DNA of 64,000 nucleotides from Shewanella sp. 1CM18E (GTDB lineage: Bacteria; Pseudomonadota; Gammaproteobacteria; Enterobacterales; Shewanellaceae): NCBI RefSeq assembly GCF_023161665.1, contig NZ_JALNTW010000002.1, positions 124,001-188,000 of the forward strand, written 5' to 3'. A model generated the notes under the pieces. The model was not told the DNA's origin. It made no database searches and saw only the letters and a program-made list of their open reading frames with translations. The position numbers and the translations under genes are program-made. Positions 1 through 8,346 of this stretch are shown piece by piece (the first letter of the stretch is position 1; each line of letters begins with the position of its first letter).

Positions 1-275
1 TCGACCACTTTATAGCGACTTGCGGCTTTAGCTGCAATTTCAGGATCTTGGCTTAATCTGCGGATAAAACTCATGGCGTAATCAACTTGCCACACATAAA
101 CAAATTCACTCGACCTAAGCACAGCGTTGTCTAAGCCAATGTTGGCATACAGCTGCTCAACATGCTCCTCCTTAAAGTTATCGGCTAGATAATTGATTAA
201 GTTTTTGAGTTCATAGGCAGGATACGACTGATCCCCTACTCGCATATTGGGTTTGTAGCTGCAGATCTGTTGCAT
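1..275 (-). CDS. Partial gene, possible AraC-family regulator (N-terminal part)
   Basis: An open minus-strand frame runs off the left edge of the window. The visible 91 residues (from ATG at 275) include YPAYELKNLINYL, then GLDNAVLRSSEF and RRLSQDPEIAAKA. The order of a helical start, a 'GLD..L' turn and a late 'DPE/A' helix resembles the arabinose-binding-type N-terminal domain of some AraC/OruR regulators. The DNA-binding half would lie outside the window. An in-frame TAA lies upstream, and no convincing Shine-Dalgarno sequence precedes the ATG, so the start is uncertain. The gene follows a DapA-family gene on the same strand, separated by a terminator. Family assignment is inference; it may be another kind of protein. 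Confidence 0.45.
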   Translation of the reverse strand, partial: MQQICSYKPNMRVGDQSYPAYELKNLINYLADNFKEEHVEQLYANIGLDNAVLRSSEFVYVWQVDYAMSFIRRLSQDPEIAAKAASRYKVV

Positions 276-612
276 TGCACTCGATAACTGATGAACGGTA
301 ATAATATTTTTAGCGGATCTAAATAAGAATTAATAGCCTTTTATTAATTTAAACTTAAAAATATCTAGGCCTTCAATATGAAGCTTAGTTGTAATTTTTA
401 TGTTCGCTACAGACAAACCTGTGTGCTTACTAATTCAACGTTTCTCGATTGCCTGCTACAGGTGTTAGGACGCTGGGATAAAAGTCCAAATATCATAATC
501 ACATGTGCAATGAATTCGCTGAAAACAATAGTTAGCTGATTAAATTATTTAATAAAGCAAAAACAAAAAGCCCCGTAAAAACGGAGCTTTCATCTTTGAA
601 GGTTTTCAAGGA
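276..612. other. Intergenic stretch, AT-rich, no gene seen
   Basis: I see no coding frame with support here. It holds the terminator of the DapA-family gene near its right end and otherwise AT-rich sequence that may carry the promoter of the partial regulator gene. Confidence 0.5.
565..590 (-). terminator. Rho-independent terminator of the DapA-family gene
   Basis: Read on the minus strand, AGCTCCGT-TTTT-ACGGGGCT (one G-T pair) is followed by TTTTTGTTTTT. It lies just after the stop codon of the minus-strand gene ending at 613. Confidence 0.8.
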
Positions 613-1584
613 TTATTCAGCTAAGCCTATAACTGCAAGTCTTTCTTTCGCTAGAAGATATCTTGCACGGACATCATCTTTTTGCTCTTGAGTTAGCTGC
701 TTACCAAGAGTGCGAAGACCGCCATCAGCATCATTATGGTGAATACCAAAAGCAAACTTAAGATATTCCATAAGCAGCGGCTGCGCATCAAGGTATGAGA
801 TAGAGTTCATCGCCTGAGAAATTTTGTTTGCCTCAGCCCATTCACCATTATTAACGTACTCTTGCATAGAAACACTGGCTTTTGGGAATATACAACCCAC
901 TCCGGTAATGCCACCACATGCGCCAGCAAGTCCTGCATGAACAGTGACAGTGTCAACACCTGCTAGAATTTTTAACTCTTTGTTCTCTAACATCAGCGTT
1001 TCAATAGTTGACACATCTGTGGTTGATATTTTCAGAGCCGTGACTTCAGGAAGAGCTGCAAGTCTTCTCAGTATATCAGTTGAAAGCGCATGATATCCGG
1101 CTGCATCAGGGTTGTTATAAGGCATAATGGTTATGCCAGCTTCTTTTGCTGCGATTGCAGAAAGCTCATAGTAGGCATACATTTCTTCATCAGAAGGTGC
1201 TTGCTTCGTTTTTGGTGGCATCACCATTACGGTATCCACTCCAACTGCCGCAAGTTCTGTAACAATAGTGGCAAGCTCTTCTTTAGTTTCAGCCGCAGCG
1301 CCACTGATCAATGGAACATTATATTGTTTAGCAACATCAGAAAGAGCTTTAAGTAAAACAAGACGCTGATCAGAGCTTAGGTAGCTATTCTCGCCTAACG
1401 TGCCAGAGCCAACAAGGCCGCCCATTCGACTTCCGCCCTTACCTTGAACTTGCAAAATATCTGCAGCGTATTTCTGTGTAGCTTCAAGATCTATTTCAAG
1501 GGCACCGGATCCTGACTCTTTTAGCCATGTAAACACCGCCGGCATAACCGTATAGCGCCAATCTGTGTTATTTGCTTCCATCAT
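613..1584 (-). CDS. Dihydrodipicolinate synthase/N-acetylneuraminate lyase family aldolase
   Basis: This 323-residue protein belongs to the class I aldolases of the DapA/NanA family, which bind a keto acid as a Schiff base. The family hallmarks are visible: GTLGE (residues 61-65, equivalent of GTTGE), YNNP (156-159, with the catalytic Tyr) and Lys185 in ALKIS as the Schiff-base lysine. It is somewhat longer than DapA itself (about 290 residues), and it stands alone beside a possible regulator gene, not among lysine genes. It is therefore more likely a catabolic lyase or dehydratase than housekeeping DapA. The substrate cannot be told from sequence. The start at 1584 is followed by a second Met at residue 2. 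Confidence 0.85.
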   Translation of the reverse strand: MMEANNTDWRYTVMPAVFTWLKESGSGALEIDLEATQKYAADILQVQGKGGSRMGGLVGSGTLGENSYLSSDQRLVLLKALSDVAKQYNVPLISGAAAETKEELATIVTELAAVGVDTVMVMPPKTKQAPSDEEMYAYYELSAIAAKEAGITIMPYNNPDAAGYHALSTDILRRLAALPEVTALKISTTDVSTIETLMLENKELKILAGVDTVTVHAGLAGACGGITGVGCIFPKASVSMQEYVNNGEWAEANKISQAMNSISYLDAQPLLMEYLKFAFGIHHNDADGGLRTLGKQLTQEQKDDVRARYLLAKERLAVIGLAE

Positions 1585-1864
1585 GTTACCTTTTTATTAA
1601 AAATTACATTACACAAAGTTAATTGTATAAAATATACCAAACAAACTGCGTAAGTTAAACCCCTTTTGGCAAACCTCGGCCTTATTGGTAACAAACCATC
1701 TGTGAAACTGGAAGTTCTGCTGCAATACTAAAACACATGCACATAGGTTGTGTCATTAAATGCTGCTGTTAAATAATGCTCCCTTACCTGTAGCTCAACT
1801 GCTAATGGCTTCCCTTTCGATGCACAACTTTTAGGATTATCAGTAGCGACCCTACTAATGTTTC

Positions 1865-2133
1865 AACCACTAAAGTGGTTTCATTTTCAGCTACAAGCTA
1901 ACTCAAACGCGAGATATCTAACACCAAGTGTTGTGTTTTCAACAAGGTGGATTAGCCTTCGAATGAAGGGCATTACAATTTTTGGGTAACGCTATCTGAT
2001 AGCGAATTATGAGTTGCACCTTTCGTTGCTATTAATCGCCTGCAGCGGGTGCTGGACAGGATGTCCGAATGTCGTGATCACATGGTCAATGATGTTCCCT
2101 ACATCATAATGACATTTCCCATATCCCTATGGG
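1865..2133. repeat. Run of small perfect hairpins
   Basis: Successive hairpins read directly from the sequence: AACCACT-aa-AGTGGTT (1865-1880), AACAC-caa-GTGTT (1920-1932), CCTTC-gaat-GAAGG (1956-1969), CGCTAT-ctg-ATAGCG (1990-2004), GGACA-gga-TGTCC (2054-2066), GATGT-tccct-ACATC (2091-2105) and CCCATA-tccc-TATGGG (2118-2133). None has a T-tract as a terminator would. The last two share the TCCC loop of the three-way-junction element that follows. Function unknown. Confidence 0.7.
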
Positions 2134-2169
2134 TCAGATGTGAAGGAACGACCTTATGTGCAGACACTA

Positions 2170-2235
2170 CTGCGAGACGCTGTGAATATATCCCTATACG
2201 CTCTGCGGTTTCATCCCTGAAACCGAAGCCCGCAG
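2170..2235 (+). repeat. Three-way-junction element, copy A
   Basis: An outer stem CTGCG (2170-2174)/CGCAG (2231-2235) encloses hairpin 1, TATA-TCCC-TATA (2187-2198), a linker cGCTCt, and hairpin 2, CGGTTTCA-TCCC-TGAAACCG (2206-2225, 8 perfect pairs). The flank ACGCYGTRAA and both hairpin positions are shared with copy B at 19638-19699, but hairpin 2 has different bases there with pairing kept. This is paired covariation seen inside one window. I do not recognise a named family. Confidence 0.7.
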
Positions 2236-2614
2236 CCGTATATGCACTCGGTTAGCCAAGCATAATTCTGGTGGTTAGGAGCAATGGCTATAAGGCTAGT
2301 TCACTATCCGTATCTGTCGCTAATTCGCTCCGCCCCCCTTTATGTATCTTCAAAACCTGTCTCGGAATTATCATTTAGGCCGAAGCCTAGTGATTGTTCT
2401 TCCTGTGAACATTGCACTTTATGCAATGTAGCAGCTTCTTTGTTTCACTCAGATAAAGGAACAAGGAATCAGTTCTTTCCATACTGTAACTCATTGTTAA
2501 AAAACTGGTTTACTGTTAGTCTTGAGTGATTAAAGTATTGGCGATCTGTTCTTATTAAGACCGTTCTTATTCGGAATTCAGCCTAATATACTGTTATATT
2601 TTTTAGAGGATTAA

Positions 2615-3445
2615 ATGGAATTTCCAACAGATCGGTTATACAAATTTGCATCATTTAATGAGAACTCATTGTCTGCATTAGCTGACCAAAGCGTTTGGTT
2701 TTCAGACGTAGACTCGCTGAATGACCCATTCGAACTATCTTTCGAATATGTAGTTTCGGAAAAAGAAGAGGAAAATATTGCGACATTCAAAGATATTGGT
2801 GCTAAAGAAATAGAGCGTTCTCGGTCAATTTCAACAGCCCACGCTAAGAAAATGGCTGAAGATATTTATATCAGAGACCCTGATTTATTCGTTAAGAAAA
2901 TGCACGAAGCGATAGAGTTGATTCAGAGCCAACAAGAGAAAACACTTGGAAAACTGAATATATTTTCTACTTCATTGGACGTTCCTGAAGAGCCTGAGCA
3001 TTACAAGAATATGTTAATGTGGGCTCATTATGCTGTAAGTTTTACTGGATTCTGCTTGCAGTTCTCAGCGACAAAATTGCTGGATTCATTTAGAAGTCAT
3101 AACTTAGAGAGTAAAATTGGACACTGCAAAGTTGATTATTCTGATGTAACTCATAAGGTAAATCCATTTACCTATATGAATAACACTGACGAGTCGTACT
3201 TTGCTCCAGTGCAGTTTAAGCATTTGCAATGGAAATATGAGGGTGAGTTCAGGTTCATAAGCAGTGTACGCGGTCTTCATAAGTACTCACCAGATGCTCT
3301 AGAGCGCATTTATCTCGGGTGTAAAATGCCAGAGAGTAAGCAAAAAGTTATTCTCGCGATTGCAAAAGAGTATTTCCCACATGTCGAAGTTTATAAAACA
3401 TCTATTGATAAAACCTGTTATGAGATCGTCACAGAAAAAATATAA
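2615..3445 (+). CDS. DUF2971 family protein, cassette-borne
   Basis: This 276-residue protein starts with LYKFASFNENSLSALADQ and then WFSDVDSLNDPFELSFEY. That is the signature start of DUF2971, a family of unknown function common in mobile and accessory DNA. The middle contains MLMWAHYAVSFTGFCLQFS, matching the family's 'MWaHYa..h.G.cl.f' motif. No signal peptide or membrane segment is seen, so it should be cytoplasmic. The ATG at 2615 follows AGAGGA with good spacing. Its stop codon overlaps the left arm of an attC site, so it is the payload of an integron cassette. A defence or stress role is possible but would be inference from context only. Confidence 0.85.
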   Translation: MEFPTDRLYKFASFNENSLSALADQSVWFSDVDSLNDPFELSFEYVVSEKEEENIATFKDIGAKEIERSRSISTAHAKKMAEDIYIRDPDLFVKKMHEAIELIQSQQEKTLGKLNIFSTSLDVPEEPEHYKNMLMWAHYAVSFTGFCLQFSATKLLDSFRSHNLESKIGHCKVDYSDVTHKVNPFTYMNNTDESYFAPVQFKHLQWKYEGEFRFISSVRGLHKYSPDALERIYLGCKMPESKQKVILAIAKEYFPHVEVYKTSIDKTCYEIVTEKI

Positions 3446-3568
3446 CAAACAATTTAAGAGGGATTCCCAACGCTTGGAATTTTTGGTTCTACTTCAAATT
3501 AAGTGTTTATGGCACAATGCTTTAGGTTTGGGTGGTAGCGTTGCTCCCCCCTTAATTGGGCGTTATAT
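3442..3568 (+). repeat. attC site 1 (VCR-like, about 127 bp)
   Basis: The left arm starts ATAACAAACAATTTAAGAGG and reaches CCAACGC. The right arm starts GCGTTGCTCCCCCCTTAATT and ends GGGCGTTATAT. The arms are imperfect inverse complements over about 28 bases, and they carry the R'' (ATAAC) and R' (GTTATAT) core sites. Length and layout match, from memory, the Vibrio cholerae repeat. The predicted crossover lies between G3562 and T3563. Confidence 0.88.
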
Positions 3569-3583
3569 TTACAAGGAAGCTCG

Positions 3584-4156
3584 GTGAAAAATTTACTCTT
3601 AGTTGCAATAATTGCCATATCTACTTTTGGTTGTTCGTCTACCTCAAAAACCACACCTACACAGTTTGTTACCGCAAATAATGAATCAATTAATGACGGT
3701 TCCGACTTATATAAAGTTTTCTCTGCATATAACCCAAATCAAAATCCTACATCACTTGAATCTAGAACCGCGCAAGTTTTAGCTGAATATATATGTGCTG
3801 ACACACAATACATTCCTTTAACTATAAAGAGAGAGGCGGAAGGAATAATTAGTGTCTATTACATAGCTAATACACCTTTAGATAAAGGCGCACAGTTTGG
3901 TCGTCATTACCGAGTTGATTATGATAGTAAATCTAATGAAATATCCACAATAGAATACTCAACTAAAGGCTGTGTTTTAATTCCAAATAATGCTCCCAAT
4001 GGCGCTGAAGTAGCAGCACTTTTCATATCTCATATACTTGCTGATTCACCTTCCGAGTTTCATGTATTTTTAAGTCACTTACATAATAAAGAAATATACG
4101 TTGGTACTGCCGCAGGTAATTGGAAAATTAATAAAAGCAGTATTGAGTTAATGTAA
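3584..4156 (+). CDS. Putative lipoprotein, cassette-borne
   Basis: The 190-residue product begins MKNLLLVAIIAISTFGCSS, a lipoprotein signal peptide with the lipobox TFGC (Cys17), so it should be lipid-anchored in the envelope. The rest is polar with no recognised domain; it contains two later cysteines (in YICADTQ and TKGCVL). The start is GTG at 3584, preceded by AAGGA at proper distance. The gene fills cassette 2, with attC site 2 starting 3 nt after its stop codon. Function unknown. The low GC relative to neighbouring core genes fits a cassette origin. Confidence 0.75.
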   Translation: MKNLLLVAIIAISTFGCSSTSKTTPTQFVTANNESINDGSDLYKVFSAYNPNQNPTSLESRTAQVLAEYICADTQYIPLTIKREAEGIISVYYIANTPLDKGAQFGRHYRVDYDSKSNEISTIEYSTKGCVLIPNNAPNGAEVAALFISHILADSPSEFHVFLSHLHNKEIYVGTAAGNWKINKSSIELM

Positions 4157-4158
4157 AT

Positions 4159-4259
4159 ATAACAAGAAAATTAAGCGGGACTGCTAACAGTTGGCTCGGT
4201 TCCGCTTCGCTTCACATTTTAGCCAACTTGTTATTCAGCCCCTTATTTGGGCGTTAAAG
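4159..4259 (+). repeat. attC site 2 (about 100 bp)
   Basis: The left arm starts ATAACAAGAAAATTAAGCGG and has GCTAACAGTTGGC. The right arm has GCCAACTTGTTATTCAGC and ends CCCCTTATTTGGGCGTTAAAG. The arms are imperfect inverse complements. The predicted crossover is between G4253 and T4254. No ORF follows it before the next non-coding repeat. Confidence 0.88.
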
Positions 4260-4581
4260 GTTGCGCTTTTCTAACGAAGTGTAGATGCGGCCGTGACCGT
4301 CCATGACATGGACGTCATGGCCGAGCCTCCAAGGATGGACTTGCTGCGTGTCACGGAAGTGTCTGCACATGCGCTGGCCGCACGCCATTGGAACCACAGT
4401 TACTAGATGACACTCTGTAGCCAAAAATATATAGAATCTTTGTGGGCTTTGTTATCAAACGAAGTTTGATTTAGATGCAAGGGCTTGCAGAGCCGCAAGC
4501 TCCAACAAAATTTTGTCCAATAATCAGTCATGCTTCTAGTCTGGTGCGATAGTTAATTTAGCCACGAACATATAGACATAA
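4260..4581. other. Non-coding stretch after the cassettes
   Basis: No gene seen. It holds copy D of the three-way-junction element (4286-4382), then AT-rich sequence up to the sohB terminator. Confidence 0.5.
4286..4382 (-). repeat. Three-way-junction element, copy D
   Basis: Two nested outer stems, TGCGGCC (4286-4292)/GGCCGCA (4376-4382) and CCGTGAC (4291-4297)/GTCACGG (4350-4356), enclose a hairpin CCATGAC-atggac-GTCATGG (4301-4320), a GAGCC linker and a hairpin TCCA-agga-TGGA (4328-4339). On the minus strand the loops read GTCCAT and TCCT and the linker reads GGCTC, as in copies A-C. Copy D is therefore in the opposite orientation to A and B. Confidence 0.65.
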
Positions 4582-4606
4582 AAAAACCTGCACTTGGCAG
4601 GTTTTT
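4582..4606 (-). terminator. Terminator downstream of sohB, bidirectional hairpin
   Basis: AAAAACCTGC-acttg-GCAGGTTTTT, with T-tracts in both directions. It lies about 80 bp after the sohB stop codon. Confidence 0.8.
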
Positions 4607-4633
4607 CAGTTTTTTAAAACGAATGTTCTAAAG

Positions 4634-4675
4634 CTAACGTTTTAAAACTAATGCTTTTAAACTAATGTTTTTAAA
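4634..4675. repeat. Three tandem 14-bp units
   Basis: CTAACGTTTTAAAA, CTAATGCTTTTAAA and CTAATGTTTTTAAA follow directly on each other between the sohB stop codon and its terminator. This is a small degenerate tandem repeat with no visible role. Confidence 0.7.
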
Positions 4676-4686
4676 CTCAGGCTCAA

Positions 4687-5715
4687 TTACTTAAGCGGCT
4701 GGTTTTTCTCGGCAAACTTATCAAATATGGCGTTAAACGATAAAGATGCGCCGTGAGCAATTTTATCTGATAGCTTCTTTTTAAGCTGGTAGCTAACTTT
4801 AATCACTGTGCGCTCGTTGGCAAGCTTCATGATCACATCATCGCTCGTTGCGATTTCATCAACTAAACCAAGCTCAATCGCTTGTTGACCATACCAGTGT
4901 TCACCGGTTGCCACTTTTTCAAGATCAAGCTCTGGGCGGTATTTAGCAATAAATGCCTTAAATAGCACATGAGTTTCTTCAAGCTCTTGTTGAAACTTCT
5001 CACGGCCTTCATCGGTGTTCTCACCGAAAATAGTCAAGGTACGCTTAAAATCACCTGCTGTGTGCTGCTCGTAATCAATATCGTGCTTTTTAAGCAGACG
5101 ATTAAAGTTTGGCACTTGTGCCACTACACCAATAGAACCCACGATGGCGAAAGGCGCTGAGTAAATCTTGTTGGCCACACATGCCATCATGTAACCACCG
5201 CTGGCTGCGACTTTGTCAACGCAGATGCTTAGTGGGATGTCAGCTTGTCTTAAGCGATCAAGTTGGCTTGATGCAAGACCGTAGCCATGAACCATACCAC
5301 CGCCACTTTCAACATTCACAATCACTTCATCGCCTTTTTCAGCAATAGCCAAAATAGCGCTGATCTCTTCGCGTAGTGAAGCCACTTCACCCGCGTCAAT
5401 ACTGCCTTTAAAGTCGACAACAAAGACCTTAGGCTCTGCTTCTTCAACCTTGTCTTTCTGCTCTTTCTCTTTGGCTTTCTCATCAGCCTTTAACTGCTTC
5501 TCATAAGCCTTAAATGCTTTTTTCGACAGTAACTCTTCTTTAAGGTCATGCTTTAATGATTTTAAGTTATCGCTTAAATTAGTTAGCTTAAGCTCACCTT
5601 TATCGGTTTTATGTTTAATCGTTGAAGCCAGTACCACAATCACTACTGCTAGAATGGCTACAACGATAGTCACCGCTTTAGCTAAAAACAAACCGTACTC
5701 GTACAGGAATTCCAA
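4687..5715 (-). CDS. sohB: Inner-membrane S49 peptidase SohB
   Basis: SohB is a membrane-anchored serine protease of the signal peptide peptidase A family. The 342-residue protein has one N-terminal membrane segment (about residues 11-31), a charged, probably coiled region rich in Lys and Glu (about 38-95), then the S49 domain. The catalytic Ser172 lies in AASGGYMM and the likely general base is Lys224 in GDFKRTL, the order expected for this family. The length agrees with E. coli SohB (about 350). The gene stands alone with its own terminator and starts at an ATG near TGGAGAATAT. Physiological substrates are not known from sequence. Confidence 0.93.
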   Translation of the reverse strand: MEFLYEYGLFLAKAVTIVVAILAVVIVVLASTIKHKTDKGELKLTNLSDNLKSLKHDLKEELLSKKAFKAYEKQLKADEKAKEKEQKDKVEEAEPKVFVVDFKGSIDAGEVASLREEISAILAIAEKGDEVIVNVESGGGMVHGYGLASSQLDRLRQADIPLSICVDKVAASGGYMMACVANKIYSAPFAIVGSIGVVAQVPNFNRLLKKHDIDYEQHTAGDFKRTLTIFGENTDEGREKFQQELEETHVLFKAFIAKYRPELDLEKVATGEHWYGQQAIELGLVDEIATSDDVIMKLANERTVIKVSYQLKKKLSDKIAHGASLSFNAIFDKFAEKNQPLK

Positions 5716-5794
5716 AATATTCTCCAGCTTAAACTGATTATCTCTTCAATTGAGGCCTATTCTAGCAGCCTATTTAGCAATAAAACACGCCAAT

Positions 5795-5825
5795 AAAAAA
5801 CCCAGCTTTCGCTGGGTCTTTTTTT
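5795..5825 (-). terminator. Terminator of the volA-like lipase gene
   Basis: On the minus strand, ACCCAGC-gaaa-GCTGGGT is followed by TTTTTTATTGG. The plus strand also has a long T-tract, so it may work both ways. Confidence 0.85.
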
Positions 5826-5859
5826 GAACAAATATGGCTAATTTAAACCACTATTTTGC

Positions 5860-8346
5860 TTATGGGCAGCTTTTTAGCACTGAGCTATCTTGCACTAAGA
5901 TAGTCGCTGAGCCTTTACCTGCGGTTAGCGCAAATGCGGCAACTTGTTGCTGCATTTCAACGGTTGCTTGCGCAGCCATACCATCTGTTACCCCATCAAT
6001 CTCATCAGGGCTTACAATTGAGCTGTGATGACCTTTACTAAAGCGCACCGCACCTGAACCTGCTTCAGTGCTATCTACACACTTAAGGCCAAGGTTAACA
6101 ATCAACGGCTCAGTACCAGAAAGTGGGAAACCTTCTACTGTATTTGGCAATACCTGATCAGGCTTGTTCGTTGCATCACCCACTACTTCAATTAAGTGAA
6201 TTGGTAACTGAGTGCTAGCAAGCGACACGGCATGATTAATTGGGTCTGCGCTATCAAAGGCTGTTTGTACTGCAAAAGCAAAGGTTGGAATAAACTCTGC
6301 GTATACTGCAGCCACAATCGCGTTGTATTCATCACTACCAGGCTCTGCACCATTTACATTGGCTTCATCAACCAGCGCTTGGAAGTCCTCTGTAGCAACT
6401 ATAGTGTCAAACAATACTGGACCAAATGTTGGCGAACCAGCAAATGCACCGGCTAAGCCACCTGCAGGCGCAACTAATGATGCAGCATTTAAGCCGTAAG
6501 CATTTGGTAACTCAGTACCGCTAGCAGGGTCGCGAAGACCTGTTGAAGCGTAGTTAGCGAATGTTGAACCAACAATACCACCTAAACTTAAGCCTTGAGC
6601 GCTAATTTGGCTGATATCAAAAATCTGCTGACCACCCGCTTGAGCAATGCCCATGTATAGACCTGTCAAGGCTGCACGTAGCGCTAGATGATCTACCGTT
6701 GCTTGGCGGAAGTTATCACGAACAGTTAAAGTGCTAGCGATGTTAACAAAAGCTAGTGGGTTACCGTTTTTAAACGCATCTGGTGTACCTACAACCGCGC
6801 CATAGCTTGGATCGGTTGCAGAAACCTCATAAATACCATCACCATCAGCGTCAAATGAACGCGCACCATGCAATGGCATATCAATAGCAATCGTTGCAAT
6901 ACCAGAAGCGGCATAAGTACCCGCATATGCTAGCGCCATCTCCTTACCGCCACCTAAACCATGCATCGCCACCGTTGTCGGCCAACCATTAGTTGGTGGT
7001 GTAAACGGCAGACCTTGTTGCTGATAAAAACCAGCTAGCTTAGCCGCGTTTGGTAAAGTAATTTGAATCGCAACCTTTTCATAGCCTTTGATAGCAGGGA
7101 TAGGGTTAAACTTAGTCAGATGCTTAGTTGTATCTGCAGGAGTGCCATCATCAAGTAGCCATGCTTTACCTGCTAACAGTGCTGGATTTGCGATACCTGC
7201 AGCAGGGTCAATACCATAAGCCATCGCTTGGCCTGCATAGTTGGCTTGGCTTAAGGTGCCAGCTTCTAATGCAAGTAATACTGAAACCGGGCTATCGCCT
7301 TGTGCTTTCCAGTGGCCATTAATCAATGGGTTTAGATTCGCGTCTAAACAAGCTGTAGATGAACAATCGCCATAAATTGGAATTTGAATCTCTGCCGCAT
7401 ATACATCAGCTAAATCAGATACCACATAAGCTAAGCCATCAGCAGGTGTTAGGCCTGCAGCCTGTGCAACAGTGACACCTAGCGGTGTTGGCATTGCTGT
7501 GAGCTTAGGTGCATAAGGGTTACCGTCTGTTGGGTCAACCATCAATAATTTAGTGGTCTCATACACATCGGCCACTGACTGAGTGGTAAACAGGCCTGAG
7601 TAAGTTACCTCTTCAACACTTGGGCCACCGGCTGCAGCCATGCCCTTCTCGTAGCTGTTTACTAGAGTTTGTAAAAATAACTGATCTGGGGTTTCTAACG
7701 GTTTAGTTTCGATATCTAACTTTAATAAATCATAAGTTGCTGACGGCGCAATTGGGCGGCCTGCAGAATCTTGTATAAGTGTGGTGGTCGCATAAATGTA
7801 TGATTGACCAGCCTTAAGTGGCTTAAGTGGAATAATCGCAACTTTATTACCTGAAGCCTGAGAAACGTAATCAACCCCAAACTGCAGTTCGGCACCCACT
7901 TTACAGGCGGATACTGAAGGCGCTTCGCTACACTCTGGATCTGATGAAAGCGCTCCACCAACTGTAGCCTCAAATACACGTACCGCACCTGGTTGCGCAA
8001 CTGACGCTGCATCAATTGTCAGCATAGTGCCATCGTTGTCTTTCGCTGGAACAACATCAATCGTTATTGGTGATGTTAGAGACCAACCATCTAACGCGCC
8101 CAATGCAATTTGCGGATCAACATAATCACCTGACTCTTCTCCAGGAATAGCCAATGTTCCGTCAGTTGTACCATTAAACAATAAGTCATTCGGTAAAGGT
8201 AGTTCAGAATTTGCGGGGTCAAAGACATAAACGGACTGTGGCACCAGCGGTTCGGTTTTGTCTACTAACTCGTTATAACTGTCTTCACTACAGGCTGTGA
8301 GCCCCAGTGCTGAGGTGATTGCTACGCCCAAAAAGAGTTTTTTCAT
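5860..8346 (-). CDS. VolA/Pla-1/cef-family surface lipase, lipoprotein
   Basis: This 828-residue protein resembles the extracellular lipase/lysophospholipase lipoproteins (VolA of Vibrio, Pla-1/cef). It starts with a lipoprotein signal ending LGLTAC (Cys19). The conserved N-terminal lipase region follows (FDPANSELPLPNDLLFNGT). The alpha/beta hydrolase core carries an HGLGGGK oxyanion-type motif and the nucleophile Ser587 in GLSLGG. A late KGHHSS offers a candidate catalytic His near the C-terminus, which ends SCP with a possible disulfide Cys. The family is known to release fatty acids from lipids at the cell surface. The gene is monocistronic, divergent from yciK. Confidence 0.85.
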   Translation of the reverse strand: MKKLFLGVAITSALGLTACSEDSYNELVDKTEPLVPQSVYVFDPANSELPLPNDLLFNGTTDGTLAIPGEESGDYVDPQIALGALDGWSLTSPITIDVVPAKDNDGTMLTIDAASVAQPGAVRVFEATVGGALSSDPECSEAPSVSACKVGAELQFGVDYVSQASGNKVAIIPLKPLKAGQSYIYATTTLIQDSAGRPIAPSATYDLLKLDIETKPLETPDQLFLQTLVNSYEKGMAAAGGPSVEEVTYSGLFTTQSVADVYETTKLLMVDPTDGNPYAPKLTAMPTPLGVTVAQAAGLTPADGLAYVVSDLADVYAAEIQIPIYGDCSSTACLDANLNPLINGHWKAQGDSPVSVLLALEAGTLSQANYAGQAMAYGIDPAAGIANPALLAGKAWLLDDGTPADTTKHLTKFNPIPAIKGYEKVAIQITLPNAAKLAGFYQQQGLPFTPPTNGWPTTVAMHGLGGGKEMALAYAGTYAASGIATIAIDMPLHGARSFDADGDGIYEVSATDPSYGAVVGTPDAFKNGNPLAFVNIASTLTVRDNFRQATVDHLALRAALTGLYMGIAQAGGQQIFDISQISAQGLSLGGIVGSTFANYASTGLRDPASGTELPNAYGLNAASLVAPAGGLAGAFAGSPTFGPVLFDTIVATEDFQALVDEANVNGAEPGSDEYNAIVAAVYAEFIPTFAFAVQTAFDSADPINHAVSLASTQLPIHLIEVVGDATNKPDQVLPNTVEGFPLSGTEPLIVNLGLKCVDSTEAGSGAVRFSKGHHSSIVSPDEIDGVTDGMAAQATVEMQQQVAAFALTAGKGSATILVQDSSVLKSCP

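Larger units (their letters stand above)
1585..2593. other. Non-coding stretch, hairpin-rich
   Basis: About 1 kb without a convincing gene. Two short plus-strand frames exist (2049-2255 and 2284-2529), but neither resembles a known protein, and the first is made almost wholly of palindromes. From 1865 to 2235 I count about nine short perfect or near-perfect hairpins, several with a TCCC loop (see separate entries). The right end meets the first gene cassette at G2593. Confidence 0.6.
2594..4253 (+). mobile_element. Two-cassette array with attC sites, no integrase (CALIN)
   Basis: Two genes, each followed closely by an attC recombination site of the integron type, lie head to tail. Cassette 1 would start after G2593 (GTTATAT, followed within 20 nt by a ribosome site and ATG) and end at G3562. 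Cassette 2 runs from 3563 to 4253. The boundary GTT triplets, short leader before each ORF and attC immediately after each stop codon are typical of gene cassettes. No intI gene or attI site is present in the window, so this is a cluster of attC sites lacking an integrase. The left boundary is the least certain part, because no attC is seen before it. Confidence 0.8.

Noticed and set aside
2049..2255. Plus-strand 68-codon frame
   Set aside because: Made almost entirely of palindromic repeat sequence; the coding frame is incidental.
2284..2529. Plus-strand 81-codon frame before the cassettes
   Set aside because: No recognisable domain, Shine-Dalgarno too close to the ATG, composition uneven; looks like chance in non-coding DNA.
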